Source: JANNWF01 sp038205755 (GTDB lineage: Bacteria > Pseudomonadota > Gammaproteobacteria > Xanthomonadales > Xanthomonadaceae). Taken from it: a stretch of 36,104 nucleotides of DNA. Made by a program: the position numbers and the translations under genes. The notes under the pieces were generated by a model that saw nothing but the letters and a program-made list of their open reading frames with translations, was not told the origin of the DNA and searched no databases. The DNA is taken from assembly GCA_038205755.1 (NCBI GenBank), contig JBBRBN010000039.1, positions 1-36,104 on the forward strand. Reading direction: 5' to 3'. Below are positions 8,301 to 16,824 of the stretch, in pieces. Position 1 is the first letter of the stretch, and every line of letters starts with the position of its first letter.

Positions 8301-9552
8301 CGCGATCAAGCTCAGCTTTGCCGCCAACGAGCGCAGCAAGAGCTGGAGCTCGCGGCTGCCGATCAGTGATCAGCTGCAGCTTTCGATGGGCTCGCTGCGC
8401 AGCGCGAGCGAGCGCTGGGAAGTGCGCGTGGGCGCTTACTGGCATGCCGAATTTGACGGCCTGCCGCAGTCGAGCATCGAAGCTGGCGATGGACTGTGGC
8501 GCTATGACCCGCGTCCTGATGAGAAGCTCAGCATTGCGCTCAGCCGCCCGGCGGCGGTCGCCGGCAGCAGCCTTGCGTTTGATCAGGTGAGGCTGGTGAT
8601 GACCCAGGGCAGCCGCGCGCGCAGCACCTCACTGAGCGCCGATTTGCGGAGCACGCGCGGCGGACAGCATGCCATCACCCTCCCCGACGATGCCGAGCTG
8701 ATCGCAGTCAGCATCAACGGTCAAAAGCGGGCGCTGCGTCTCGAAGGCGGCCAGGTGCGCCTACCGGTGTTGCCCGGCGCGCAGTCGCTGCAAATGACCT
8801 GGCGGCGGCCGATCGAGGCGGGCTTCAGCCTGCGCGGCGATGCGGTGGACCTAGGCGCCCCTGCTGCCAACCTGCGCACTCAACTCGGCAATGACGATGA
8901 TCGCTGGCTGTTGGCCGCGGGCGGCACTGGCGTCGGTCCAGCGGTGTTGTACTGGGGGCAACTGCTGGTGATGCTGCTGATCGCCGCCGGCCTCGCTCGC
9001 CTGGCCAGAGGCACGCCGCTGCGCTTCCACCACTGGCTGCTTCTCGGTCTGGGCTTCTCGACGGTCTCGTGGCTGGCGGCCGGTGCCGTGGTGGCCTGGC
9101 TGCTCCTGCTGGACTGGCGACAGCGCAAGGCCGGCTGGATCGTTGGCCACGGCGTGTTTCCGTTTGTCCAGCTGTTGCTGGTGCTGGCCACCCTGATCGC
9201 GATGCTCGCCCTGCTCTCGGCCATACCGTATGGCCTGCTTGGCTCGCCCGACATGCAGATCAGCGGTAACGGCTCTTCCAGCGGCATGCTGCGCTGGTTC
9301 AACGACGCCAGCAGCGGGGCATTGCCGGCGGTCTGGACCTTCAGTCTGCCGCTGTGGACCTACAAGTTGGCTATCCTTTTGTGGGCCCTGTGGCTGGCCA
9401 ATGCCCTGATTGGCTGGCTGCGCTGGGGCTGGCAGACCTTCAGCGCCGGCGGCGTCTGGCCGCCGCGCAAGCCGAAAGCCACTGCGCCCGTGGCCGTTAG
9501 CGCGACCTCGCCAGTCGGCGACGACCAGGCTGCGTCGCCGCCATTGCCGTGA
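5362..9552 (+). CDS. giant two-module membrane protein of unknown function (1396 aa)
   Basis: I do not recognise a family. A signal peptide (residues 1-33, ending AAQAQ) precedes a beta-rich soluble region to about 475. A cluster of about four transmembrane helices follows (about 482-573). A linker then contains TLDRIEVTGSRI (612-623), the N-terminal signature of Xanthomonadales TonB-dependent receptors, followed by a Pro/Ala-rich stretch. Next come a helix (707-728), a second signal-like hydrophobic segment ending AHA (741-763), another beta-rich domain to about 1185, and a C-terminal block of about five helices. The layout looks like two similar modules fused in one chain. I chose the ATG at 5362 because GAGG lies 5 nt upstream and the signal peptide starts there; an in-frame ATG 11 codons earlier is less likely. 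The stop overlaps the prmC start (GTGA), so translation is coupled. Confidence 0.8.
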   Translation: MRAWLATVVRRLLVTAGLLALLLFASISAAQAQTAPAVPPDLAPWVPWVLKGYPQLGCPLLLGQIRGEQDAHLCAWPGALALEVTADEARFSMSWTVLAESTLRLPGDARLRPQDVSVDGRSAVVRFDGNWPSLRLLPGVYRVEGRLRWSKRPTQLPVPTEIALVNLRLDGSPIALPERDGDQLWLGRVTAEVGADTLDLRVFRRLDDGLPIRLTTQLALQVSGRAREISLPTALPEGFVPIAIHSNLPAAVLADGSLRVQLRPGAWPLTIEARAEGFIDTAGPPAAQAPWPSEEVWSWRAAPELRVVEVEGGTPVDPAQVAAPWGEALSTHVLDRTQKLSIAERSRGKDGAQPHRLSLTRELWLAFDGGSVVARDQLNGQLARVGRLNASAPWTLQRAAEAGQDLLVTRDAAGQIGVEVRNPALALVTTGEHAGRGRMPASGWAVDLESMSAVLNLPPGWRLFAASGVDRAPATWLGKWNLLDLFLLAVAGLLASRLYGIGFAALVLAYLALGYHENNSPLWSVLAVIALALLLRVLNAGRLASGLRFARGCFLGLAFLLALPFVAEQLKLALYPQLERDEVESSREYLNRYGTIAGSAMSGVDDGQEEQTLDRIEVTGSRINRAASESAMPMPDAPVPMSVPAPPPAPPAPPPSTRQQLNAYPDDAVLQAGPGTPDWRWQRLELGWSGPVVADQSMRLWLSPPWMTRALRVAAVALLVLVLLRLARDLKARPRGTSRGAAALPAALLALGLAGMVDSAHAAQFPPEELLDELRQRLLEAPDCAPACAALDAVEVEVAGERMRVALTLHAESDVAVPLPEPGKSAALLRAEVGGAEVGVLRRNGERWLRLPRGLQRVALEWQIAAVDQIDLRFPLPPSSLRLAAAGWETGSLDGLRLLSDSLQLIRLRAPDAVDTIDTSAAAQEFPPFVKVTRRLALDLDWTVLTVVERIAPMQAGFALSLPLIEGERVLDDRLEVSDGAIKLSFAANERSKSWSSRLPISDQLQLSMGSLRSASERWEVRVGAYWHAEFDGLPQSSIEAGDGLWRYDPRPDEKLSIALSRPAAVAGSSLAFDQVRLVMTQGSRARSTSLSADLRSTRGGQHAITLPDDAELIAVSINGQKRALRLEGGQVRLPVLPGAQSLQMTWRRPIEAGFSLRGDAVDLGAPAANLRTQLGNDDDRWLLAAGGTGVGPAVLYWGQLLVMLLIAAGLARLARGTPLRFHHWLLLGLGFSTVSWLAAGAVVAWLLLLDWRQRKAGWIVGHGVFPFVQLLLVLATLIAMLALLSAIPYGLLGSPDMQISGNGSSSGMLRWFNDASSGALPAVWTFSLPLWTYKLAILLWALWLANALIGWLRWGWQTFSAGGVWPPRKPKATAPVAVSATSPVGDDQAASPPLP

Positions 9553-10397
9553 GCCATGGCGTGAACAGCGTCGCTGCCTTGCGCAAGTCGGCGCGCGCTG
9601 TGCTGCTTGGCGAGGACGGCGCGCGCGAGGCCGACTGGCTGATCGCCCACGCACTCGGTCGTTCGCAGGCTTGGCTGATTGCGCACGCCGAGTTTGAGCC
9701 GACGGCGGACGCGCTCACCGCAATCGACCAGCTGATCAGCGCGCGCGCGCGCGGCGTACCGGTCGCCCAACTCACCGGCTGGCGCGGCTTCTGGACGCTG
9801 GACCTCGCGGTTGATTCCCACACCCTGATTCCGCGGCCGGAGACCGAGCTGCTGGTCGAGTTGGCTCTGGCGCGTCTGCCCGACGGTGCCGATGGCAGGC
9901 TTGCCGACCTTGGCACCGGCAGCGGCGCAGTTGCGCTCGCGCTGGCGCAGGAGCGTCCGCGCGCGCGGATCGTTGCCACCGACGCCAGTCGCGATGCGCT
10001 GCGTGTCGCTGAGGCCAACGCCGCACGGCTTGGGCTGCAGCGGGTCCAGTTCCGCTGCGGCGACTGGTGCAGCGCGCTCGACGCAGCGGATCGTCTCGAT
10101 ATGATCGTCAGCAATCCGCCGTATCTCGCCGATGCCGATCCGCATCTGGAGCAGGGTGATCTGCGCTTCGAGCCGCGCAGTGCTCTGGCCAGCGGCGCCG
10201 ACGGTCTGGACGCCATCCGCCAGATCGTTGCCACCGCGCCTGGGTATCTGCGGACCGGCGGCTGGCTGCTGCTTGAGCACGGCGTGAGCCAGGGCGACGC
10301 GGTGCGTGCGACGCTTGAAGCGGCCGGGTTTGTCGATGTGGAAACGGTGCAGGATCTGGAGGCGCGGGATCGGGTCAGCCTGGGGCGGGTGAGGTGA
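9549..10397 (+). CDS. prmC: peptide chain release factor N5-glutamine methyltransferase
   Basis: PrmC (HemK) methylates the Gln of the GGQ motif in release factors RF1 and RF2 using S-adenosylmethionine, in the cytosol. The 282-residue length is normal. An N-terminal helical domain (about 1-75) is followed by IPRPETE (94-100), the SAM-binding LGTGSGAVAL (121-130), the acidic end of strand 2 (TDAS) and the catalytic NPPY motif (189-192). It begins with GTG in a GTGA overlap with the giant membrane protein, an unusual partner since prmC more often sits beside prfA. It converges on the aminotransferase gene across a hairpin. Confidence 0.95.
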   Translation: MSHGVNSVAALRKSARAVLLGEDGAREADWLIAHALGRSQAWLIAHAEFEPTADALTAIDQLISARARGVPVAQLTGWRGFWTLDLAVDSHTLIPRPETELLVELALARLPDGADGRLADLGTGSGAVALALAQERPRARIVATDASRDALRVAEANAARLGLQRVQFRCGDWCSALDAADRLDMIVSNPPYLADADPHLEQGDLRFEPRSALASGADGLDAIRQIVATAPGYLRTGGWLLLEHGVSQGDAVRATLEAAGFVDVETVQDLEARDRVSLGRVR

Positions 10398-10431
10398 GCT
10401 GATCGAAGAGATCGCGCCGAGCGGCGCTTCT

Positions 10432-10470
10432 ACCACCGCTGGCGGCGCGAGCGCATTGCCGCCAGTGGTT
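10432..10470. terminator. GC-rich hairpin between convergent genes
   Basis: ACCACCGCTGGCGGC pairs with GCCGCCAGTGGTT across an 11-nt loop, with one G-T wobble and one mismatch. It lies between the convergent prmC and aminotransferase stops. No T-tract follows on either strand, so termination activity is inferred from position only. Confidence 0.5.
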
Positions 10471-10510
10471 GCGCCGACCTGCGGGTTCGTCCTCTGTTGC
10501 GCGCTCCGAC

Positions 10511-12025
10511 CTACGCCGCCTCCGACTGCTGCTTGCGCGGGCCATTCAGCAGCGCGTCGCGCAGGCCGCTCACGATCAGCTCCAGCTCGTCGGCGCCGAC
10601 GTTGAAGTGCGGAGTGAAGCGCAGCGAATTGACCCCGCCATGGATGACGCCGTAGCCATGTTCGCGCATGTACTCTTCGGTCGAGCCGACGCCAAAGCAC
10701 AGGAAGTCGGTGGACAGCTCCACGCTGAACAGCAGGCCCGTGCCCTGCACGCGGGTGATCAGTCCGGGCATTTCATCCTTGAGCTTGTTGAGCCGCGCCA
10801 GGAACTCCTGGCCTCGGCTGACGATGTTGGCGCGCAGCGCCGGCGTCAGCATGCCCAGCACAGCGCTGGCCACGTCCATGGCGCGCGGATTGGCGGTCAT
10901 GGTGTTGCCATAGATGCCGCGCCGGTACATGGCCGCGGCGCGCTCGGTGACGGCCAGCACCGACATCGGGTACTGGGCCGCGTTGAGGGCCTTGGAGTAG
11001 GTCTCCATGTCGGGCGCGTCGAGGCCCTCGAATCCGGGGTAGTCGACCACCGACAGCACGCCATGCGCGCGCAGTCCGGCCTGGATCGAATCCACCAACA
11101 GCAGCGTGCCGTGCGCTGCGGTCAGCTCGCGCGCGGCGGCGTAGAACGCCGAAGGCAGAGCGCGGCCGGGATCGCCTTCACCCATGACCGGTTCCAGAAA
11201 GACCGCCTCGATGTACCAGCCGTTGGCGTCGGCGTCGGCAAACGCCTGGCGCAGCTGCTCGACCGAGTACGGCTCGATCACGATCAGCTGCTGCTCGTGG
11301 TGCTTGTGGCTGGCCAGATGCTGGGCATAGGTCTTGCGGCTGGAGTCCGAGTACAGCGCCGGCAGTTCGGTGCGGCCGTGGAAGGCGCCCTTGACGGCAA
11401 TCCGCTTGACCCGCTTGCCGGCGTGGCGGCCGCCGGGATCGGTATTGACCTTGGTGTTGACGTCGGCGATCCGGCCGGCCAGCGTCACCGACTCCGAGCC
11501 TGAGTTCAGGCACAGGAACTTGGCGTACGGACAGCCGCCGCGGGTGTGTCCGATCTCGCGCCGCAGGGCCCGCGCAAAACGCAGGTGGGTGAGGCTGGGC
11601 GTCATGATGTTGGCCATCGCCTGCGGCTGCGCCATGGCTTCCAGCACCGGCGCAGGCGTGTGTCCGAAGCCGAGCATGCCGTAGCCGCCGGAATCGTGGA
11701 TCACCGCCCCGTTGAGGGTAATCAGCCACGGGCCGCGAGCGGTCAGCGCGACGTACGGATTGACCGCGTCATCGGCATAGAAGTTGAGAAAGCCCGACTG
11801 CGCCTGGCGCACCTGTTCGACCTCGTCAGCGCGCAGCACGTCCTCGAACTCCGCGCGCAGGGTGCGGTGCAGCAATACCGCCGCCTGGATTGCCTCAACA
11901 AGCTGCGGATGGGCGGCCGCCATGCTGTCGATCTGGCTGTCCGGCAGGCCCTGCGTGCGAACCGCACCGCCGTAGCTGCGCAGCTCCTGCAAAAGGGTGA
12001 TGAGGCGGCTTGTTGAAGTAGTCAT
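10511..12025 (-). CDS. class III PLP-dependent aminotransferase
   Basis: The protein has 504 residues. Fold-type I landmarks are present: LNSGSESV (173-180) binds the phosphate, VKGAFHGRTELPALYSDS is the class III segment, and LLLVDSIQAGLRAHG holds the cofactor-ring Asp (312). YSKALNAAQYPM holds the Schiff-base Lys (345). The usual VDEvQ is VDSIQ here. About 80 extra residues precede the core, longer than standard GABA or ornithine aminotransferases. The omega-amino donor and product are unknown, and the gene is monocistronic, so context gives no pathway. A GGGAG lies upstream of the ATG at 12023-12025 with long spacing. Confidence 0.85.
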   Translation of the reverse strand: MTTSTSRLITLLQELRSYGGAVRTQGLPDSQIDSMAAAHPQLVEAIQAAVLLHRTLRAEFEDVLRADEVEQVRQAQSGFLNFYADDAVNPYVALTARGPWLITLNGAVIHDSGGYGMLGFGHTPAPVLEAMAQPQAMANIMTPSLTHLRFARALRREIGHTRGGCPYAKFLCLNSGSESVTLAGRIADVNTKVNTDPGGRHAGKRVKRIAVKGAFHGRTELPALYSDSSRKTYAQHLASHKHHEQQLIVIEPYSVEQLRQAFADADANGWYIEAVFLEPVMGEGDPGRALPSAFYAAARELTAAHGTLLLVDSIQAGLRAHGVLSVVDYPGFEGLDAPDMETYSKALNAAQYPMSVLAVTERAAAMYRRGIYGNTMTANPRAMDVASAVLGMLTPALRANIVSRGQEFLARLNKLKDEMPGLITRVQGTGLLFSVELSTDFLCFGVGSTEEYMREHGYGVIHGGVNSLRFTPHFNVGADELELIVSGLRDALLNGPRKQQSEAA

Positions 12026-12142
12026 GGGGCGAGCTCCCGGCGCGATGCTTGCGGCGCAATCGCTTGATGGAAAAGGCTTTGCAAGCCGCGCAGGATACCA
12101 CGGTGGTCGTTCAGAGCCGAATCAGCCGCCGCCCGCTGCGGC

Positions 12143-12148
12143 TACACT
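12143..12148 (+). promoter_or_regulatory. probable -10 element for queA-tgt
   Basis: TACACT lies 28 bp before the queA GTG start in the 151-bp gap after the divergent aminotransferase start. No convincing -35 hexamer is seen at the right distance. Confidence 0.35.
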
Positions 12149-12176
12149 GGGCGCCCCTTCCCACGTCATTGCGACC

Positions 12177-13211
12177 GTGAAGCGCACCGATTTCGACTAC
12201 CACCTGCCGCCAGAGCTGATCGCCCAGACGCCGCTCGCCGAACGCTCGGCCAGCCGTCTTCTGGTGGTTGGGCCGGCACCGGATCCGTTCATCGACGCTG
12301 GCATCGGCGAGCTGGCGAGCATGCTGCGGGCGGGCGACTTGCTGGTGTTCAACGACACCCGCGTCATGCCGGCGCGGCTGTTCGGGCGCAAGCAGACCGG
12401 CGGGCGGGTTGAAATCCTGATCGAGCGGGTGCTCGGCGCACACGAGGCGCGGGCCCAGCTGGGCGTGAGCAAATCGCCCAAGCCTGGCGCGCGAATCGAG
12501 CTGGATGCCGGTGGTGAGGTCGAGGTGCTGGGGCGCGAGGGCGAGTTTTACCGGCTGCGCTTTGCCGGACCAGAACCGGTGGAAAAGCTGCTGCTGCGCG
12601 TCGGCCGTCTGCCGCTGCCGCCCTACATCACCCGCGCCGCCGATGACGCCGATCTGGAGCGCTACCAGACGGTGTTCGCGCGCGAGCTGGGGGCGGTGGC
12701 TGCGCCCACCGCTGGGCTGCACTTCGACCATGCGCTGCTGGAGCGGCTCCGCGCCGGCGGCATCACGCTTGGCCACATCACCCTGCACGTGGGCGCCGGC
12801 ACCTTCCAGCCGGTCCGGGCCGATCAGCTGAGCGACCACCGCATGCACAGCGAGTGGCTTAACGTCGGCGCCGAGCTGTGCGCTCAGATCCAGCAGACCC
12901 GCGCCGCTGGTGGCCGAGTGATCGCGGTTGGAACGACGGTGGTTCGGGCGCTTGAGGCAGCACGCCGCGGTGACGCAGTGCTGCCGTTCGCAGGCGAGAC
13001 GCAGATATTCATCTTTCCCGGCTATCGCATCCGCAGCGTCGATGCCCTGATCACCAACTTCCATCTTCCCCAGAGCACCCTGCTGATGATGATCAGCGCA
13101 TTCGCCGGGCGCGAGCGGGTGCTGGCCGCCTACCGTCATGCGGTTGCTCAGCGCTACCGTTTTTTCTCCTACGGTGACGCCATGCTGCTGTTCCCGGAGG
13201 CCTCGGCATGA
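12177..13211 (+). CDS. queA: S-adenosylmethionine:tRNA ribosyltransferase-isomerase
   Basis: QueA transfers and isomerises the ribosyl part of SAM onto 7-aminomethyl-7-deazaguanine in tRNA, giving epoxyqueuosine in the queuosine pathway. The product has 344 residues, the normal size. Recognisable segments are FDYHLPPELIAQTPL at the N-terminus, LLVFNDTRVMPARL, LPLPPYITR, FARELGAVAAPTAGLHF, ITLHVGAGTFQPVR and ITNFHLPQSTLLMMISAFAG. The start is a GTG at 12177-12179, because MKRTDFDYHLP is where the family begins; the open frame extends upstream without homology. The stop overlaps the tgt start by 4 nt (ATGA), so the two queuosine genes are coupled. Confidence 0.97.
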   Translation: MKRTDFDYHLPPELIAQTPLAERSASRLLVVGPAPDPFIDAGIGELASMLRAGDLLVFNDTRVMPARLFGRKQTGGRVEILIERVLGAHEARAQLGVSKSPKPGARIELDAGGEVEVLGREGEFYRLRFAGPEPVEKLLLRVGRLPLPPYITRAADDADLERYQTVFARELGAVAAPTAGLHFDHALLERLRAGGITLGHITLHVGAGTFQPVRADQLSDHRMHSEWLNVGAELCAQIQQTRAAGGRVIAVGTTVVRALEAARRGDAVLPFAGETQIFIFPGYRIRSVDALITNFHLPQSTLLMMISAFAGRERVLAAYRHAVAQRYRFFSYGDAMLLFPEASA

Positions 13212-14314
13212 GTCGGATGCGATTCGAGCGACTTGCCCAGGACGGCGCCGCGCGCCTTGGGCGCCTGCACTTTCCGCGCGGCAGCGTCGAGACGCCGGCC
13301 TTCATGCCGGTGGGCACCTACGGTTCGGTCAAGGCCATGCTGCCGCGCGACCTGCGCGAGCTGGGCGCGGAGATGATCCTTGGCAACACCTTTCACCTCT
13401 ATCTGCGGCCCGGTCTGGAGGTGGTTGAGCGGTTTGGCGGGCTGCACCGGTTTATCGGCTGGGACGGGCCGATCCTTACCGACTCCGGCGGCTTCCAGGT
13501 GTTCTCGCTGGCGCACCGGCGCAAGATCACCGAGGCCGGCGTGAAGTTTGCTTCACCGGTCGATGGCGCGCCGGTGTTCCTGTCGCCGGAGGACAGCATG
13601 CGCATCCAGCGCGTGCTGGACAGCGACGTGGTGATGATTTTTGACGAATGCACGCCCTATCCCGCAACCGAAACAGTGGCCCGGCAATCGATGGAGCTGT
13701 CGCTGCGCTGGGCCGAGCGTTCGCGCGCCGCCCACGCGGGCAACGACGCGGCGCTGTTTGGCATTGTCCAGGGCGGCGTCTTTCCGGCCCTGCGCGAGCG
13801 CTCGGCGGCCGCTCTGATCGACATCGGGTTTGATGGCTATGCGGTTGGCGGGCTGGCGGTCGGCGAACCGCAGGAGGAGCGCGAGCGAACGCTCGACGAC
13901 ACGCTCCCGCTGCTGCCCGAAGACGCCCCGCGCTATCTCATGGGTGTCGGCAGGCCGGAGGACATCGTCGAGGCGGTGCGCCGCGGGATCGACATGTTCG
14001 ACTGCGTCATGCCCACCCGCAATGCCCGCAACGCACACTACTTCACGCGCTTTGGAACCTTGCGCATCCGCAACGCCAAGTTTGCCCAGGACACCCTGCC
14101 GATCGACCCGGAGTGCAGCTGTCACACCTGCGCCAGCGGCTTCAGCCGCGCCTATCTGCGCCATCTGGACCGCTGTAACGAAATGCTTGGCCCAATGCTG
14201 GCGACGATTCACAACCTGCACTACTACCAGGAGCTGATGCAGGGTCTTCGCGCCGCGATCGCTGCGGGGCGCCTGCAGGAGTTCGTCGCCGCGTTCCATG
14301 CCCAGCGAACGTGA
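13208..14314 (+). CDS. tgt: tRNA-guanine(34) transglycosylase
   Basis: Tgt exchanges guanine-34 of Asn, Asp, His and Tyr tRNAs for preQ1, the step before QueA. The 368-residue protein contains TDSGGFQVFSL (substrate pocket, about 91-101), GIVQGGVFPALR, YAVGGLAVGEP, MGVGRPEDIVEAV and the nucleophile region GIDMFDCVMPTRNARN (about 260-274). The zinc site is C-x-C-x2-C at 303-308 with a downstream His at about 335. Length and all catalytic features are intact. It is translationally coupled to queA. Confidence 0.97.
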   Translation: MSRMRFERLAQDGAARLGRLHFPRGSVETPAFMPVGTYGSVKAMLPRDLRELGAEMILGNTFHLYLRPGLEVVERFGGLHRFIGWDGPILTDSGGFQVFSLAHRRKITEAGVKFASPVDGAPVFLSPEDSMRIQRVLDSDVVMIFDECTPYPATETVARQSMELSLRWAERSRAAHAGNDAALFGIVQGGVFPALRERSAAALIDIGFDGYAVGGLAVGEPQEERERTLDDTLPLLPEDAPRYLMGVGRPEDIVEAVRRGIDMFDCVMPTRNARNAHYFTRFGTLRIRNAKFAQDTLPIDPECSCHTCASGFSRAYLRHLDRCNEMLGPMLATIHNLHYYQELMQGLRAAIAAGRLQEFVAAFHAQRT

Positions 14315-14408
14315 ACCACCGGTTCGCCATCGGCCTGCCGCAAACGAGCCGCAGCCGCTGCGGAATTGTCGCACCGGCGCACTGGAAAGCGGCTGAGCCG
14401 TCCCCACA

Positions 14409-14417
14409 TGGCATAAT
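14409..14417 (+). promoter_or_regulatory. probable extended -10 promoter for yajC-secD-secF
   Basis: TGGCATAAT is an extended -10 (TGn plus CATAAT) in the 190-bp gap after tgt. It lies about 88 nt before the yajC start. No good -35 is visible, which an extended -10 can tolerate. It would let the sec genes be transcribed apart from queA-tgt. Confidence 0.5.
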
Positions 14418-14504
14418 CACCCGCTTTTTACGCCGTCATGATCGCTGCGCAACAACGCGGCTCCACCGATCTGCCCGGCACCGCCCACCAAAGACCATCA
14501 CGCC

Positions 14505-14840
14505 ATGAATCTGCTCGACTTGTTCATCTCTCCCGCATTCGCCCAGGCCCAAGGCGGACAGCCGCCGGTCTGGCAGCTGCCCGTGATGCTCGGCCTGTTT
14601 TTTCTCGTGTTCTACTTTTTTGTGTTGCGTCCGCAAAGCAAGCGCGCCAAGGAGCATCGCGCGATGCTGGCGGCCCTTTCCAAGGGTGATGAAGTGGTCA
14701 CCGCCGGCGGCGTGCTGGGGCGGGTCGCCGATATCGGCGACGCCTTCATCAGCGTGGAAGTCAGCAATAACGTCGTCATCAAGCTGCAGCGCCATGCCAT
14801 CACGGCGGTGCTGCCGAAGGGCTCCCTGAAGGCAGCCTGA
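14505..14840 (+). CDS. yajC: Sec translocase accessory subunit YajC
   Basis: This is a small inner-membrane protein of the SecDF-YajC complex, which helps pull preproteins through SecYEG. It has 111 residues, with one membrane helix at about residues 26-42 (VMLGLFFLVFYFFVL) followed directly by the family motif RPQSKRAKEH. A soluble domain with KGDEVVTAGGVLGRV and ITAVLPKGSL completes it. It is the first gene of the yajC-secD-secF unit, 93 nt before secD. Confidence 0.97.
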   Translation: MNLLDLFISPAFAQAQGGQPPVWQLPVMLGLFFLVFYFFVLRPQSKRAKEHRAMLAALSKGDEVVTAGGVLGRVADIGDAFISVEVSNNVVIKLQRHAITAVLPKGSLKAA

Positions 14841-14933
14841 TCCTGTTGGTACGCCTGCCGCGCAGGGTTTCTGCGCCGACGCTCTCCGTGTCCTTTCCCA
14901 CCCGACCTCGCGGTCGCCAATCCGGTATTTCGC

Positions 14934-16811
14934 ATGCTTCAGTTCGCCCGTTGGAAATACGCGCTCATCGCGCTGCTGGTCGTCGCCGGCGTGCTCTACG
15001 CAGTGCCCAACCTGTTTCCGCAGGACCCGGCCGTCCAGGTCAGCGCAATGCGCAACAGTACAGTCGACGCGGCGCTGCAGGCACGCGTCGCAAGCACGCT
15101 CGAGAAGGCCGGGATCGCGGTCAAGGCCAGTGCGGTCGAGAGCGGCAGCCTGCTGGTGCGATTGCTGACGCCGGACGCCCAGCTGCTGGCGGCCGACGCG
15201 CTGCGCAACGAACTTCGCGGCAGCTACGTGGTGGCACTCAATCTGGCCTCGAACGTGCCGGACTGGATGGTAAAGATCCACGCCACACCGCTGGTGCTTG
15301 GTCTGGACCTGCAGGGCGGCGTGCACTTTCTGATGGAAGTCGATCAGCGCGCCGCACTGGAGAAGCGAGAGAACGGATTCGCCGAAGACATCCGGGTCCT
15401 GCTGCGTGACAACGCGATCCGTTACATCGCGGTCAACCGCGGCACCGCCGGGATCGAAGCCCAGCTGAGCGAAGCCGCCGACCGCGACCGTGCAATCCAG
15501 CTTATTGCCCTCGACGTGCCCGAGCTGGTGCTGGAGGACGGCGCCCGGCCTGACACGATCCTCGGTCGCCTCCGCGACGCGCAGATGAAGGAGATCACCG
15601 ACAACGCGCTGGAGCAGAACATCGGCACCCTGCGCAAGCGCGTCAACGAACTCGGCGTTGCCGAGCCGGTCATCCAGCGCCAGGGTACGTCGCGCATCGT
15701 GGTGCAGCTTCCCGGCGTGCAGGACACGGCGTTGGCCAAGAAAATCCTTGGCGCTACCGCCACCCTCGAATACCGCGCGGTGGTCGGCGAAGGTGTCACC
15801 GACGCAGCGGAAGCGGTTCGCAGCGGGCGGGTGCCACCGGATGCGCGGCTGTACTACCGCCGCGACCGCGGTCTTGATGGCAAGCCGGTTCCGATTCTTC
15901 TGTCGCGACGGGTGATTGCATCGGGTGACCAACTGATCGGTGCCACGGCCGGGTTTGATCCGGAAGACGGCACGCCGATGGTGTCGGTCACGCTCAACAA
16001 TGTCGGCGGGCAGCGCATGCTCGACTTCACCACCGACAATGTTGGCCGTGGCATGGCGGTCGTGTTCATCGAACGCACGCCGGAGACCCGAGTCGTCAAC
16101 GGTGAAGAGGTTCGCACCACCAAGATCACCGAGGAGGTGATCTCGGTCGCCAACATCCGCGGCGTCTTCGGCAAGCGCTTCCAGACCACCGGCCTGGGCA
16201 GTTCGGACGAGGCTTCGGAGACCGCGCTGCTGCTGCGCGCCGGCTCGCTGGCGGCGCCGGTCGACATCGTCGAGGAGCGGGTCATCGGCCCCTCGCTGGG
16301 CCAGGAGAACATCGACGCCGGCAAGAACGCCATCATGATCGGCTTTGCCGCTGTCTGTGTGCTGATGATCTTCTACTACAAGATATTTGGCCTGATCTCG
16401 GTGATCGCGCTGTTCACCAACCTGCTGATGCTTGCAGCGGTGCTGTCCTTTCTCAATGCCACCCTGACCATGCCCGGCATTGCCGGCATCGTGCTGACCT
16501 TGGGAATGGCGATCGACGGCAACGTGCTGATCATGGAGCGCATTCGCGAGGAGCTGCGCGCTGGCAACTCGCCAATCGCCAGCATCAAGGCGGGCTATGA
16601 ACGGGCCTGGACGGTAATTTTCGATTCCAACGTGACCAAGCTGATTGCCGCCATGGCGCTGTTTTCGTTTGGCTCCGGCCCGGTGCGCGGTTTCGCTGTA
16701 GTGCTCGGAATTGGCGTGCTTACGTCCATATTCACCTCGGTGATGTTGAGCAGGGCCCTGGCTACATTGGTATATGGCGGGCGCCGCAAGGTCACCCGGG
16801 TGTCGGTCTAA
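14934..16811 (+). CDS. secD: protein translocase subunit SecD
   Basis: SecD is an RND-family membrane protein that uses the proton gradient to complete protein export through SecYEG. The 625-residue product has helix 1 (YALIALLVVAGVLYAVPNLF), the D1 motif LGLDLQGGVHFLMEVD, a large periplasmic domain (NIGTLRKRVNELGVAEPVIQ), and five further helices from SLGQENIDAGKNAIMIG onward. The functional Asp in helix 4 is Asp528 in GMAIDGNVLIMERIREE. The neighbouring residue is Gly where E. coli has Ala, a mild change. It is followed by secF after 13 nt. Confidence 0.97.
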   Translation: MLQFARWKYALIALLVVAGVLYAVPNLFPQDPAVQVSAMRNSTVDAALQARVASTLEKAGIAVKASAVESGSLLVRLLTPDAQLLAADALRNELRGSYVVALNLASNVPDWMVKIHATPLVLGLDLQGGVHFLMEVDQRAALEKRENGFAEDIRVLLRDNAIRYIAVNRGTAGIEAQLSEAADRDRAIQLIALDVPELVLEDGARPDTILGRLRDAQMKEITDNALEQNIGTLRKRVNELGVAEPVIQRQGTSRIVVQLPGVQDTALAKKILGATATLEYRAVVGEGVTDAAEAVRSGRVPPDARLYYRRDRGLDGKPVPILLSRRVIASGDQLIGATAGFDPEDGTPMVSVTLNNVGGQRMLDFTTDNVGRGMAVVFIERTPETRVVNGEEVRTTKITEEVISVANIRGVFGKRFQTTGLGSSDEASETALLLRAGSLAAPVDIVEERVIGPSLGQENIDAGKNAIMIGFAAVCVLMIFYYKIFGLISVIALFTNLLMLAAVLSFLNATLTMPGIAGIVLTLGMAIDGNVLIMERIREELRAGNSPIASIKAGYERAWTVIFDSNVTKLIAAMALFSFGSGPVRGFAVVLGIGVLTSIFTSVMLSRALATLVYGGRRKVTRVSV

Positions 16812-16824
16812 AGGAGCGCCCGTC

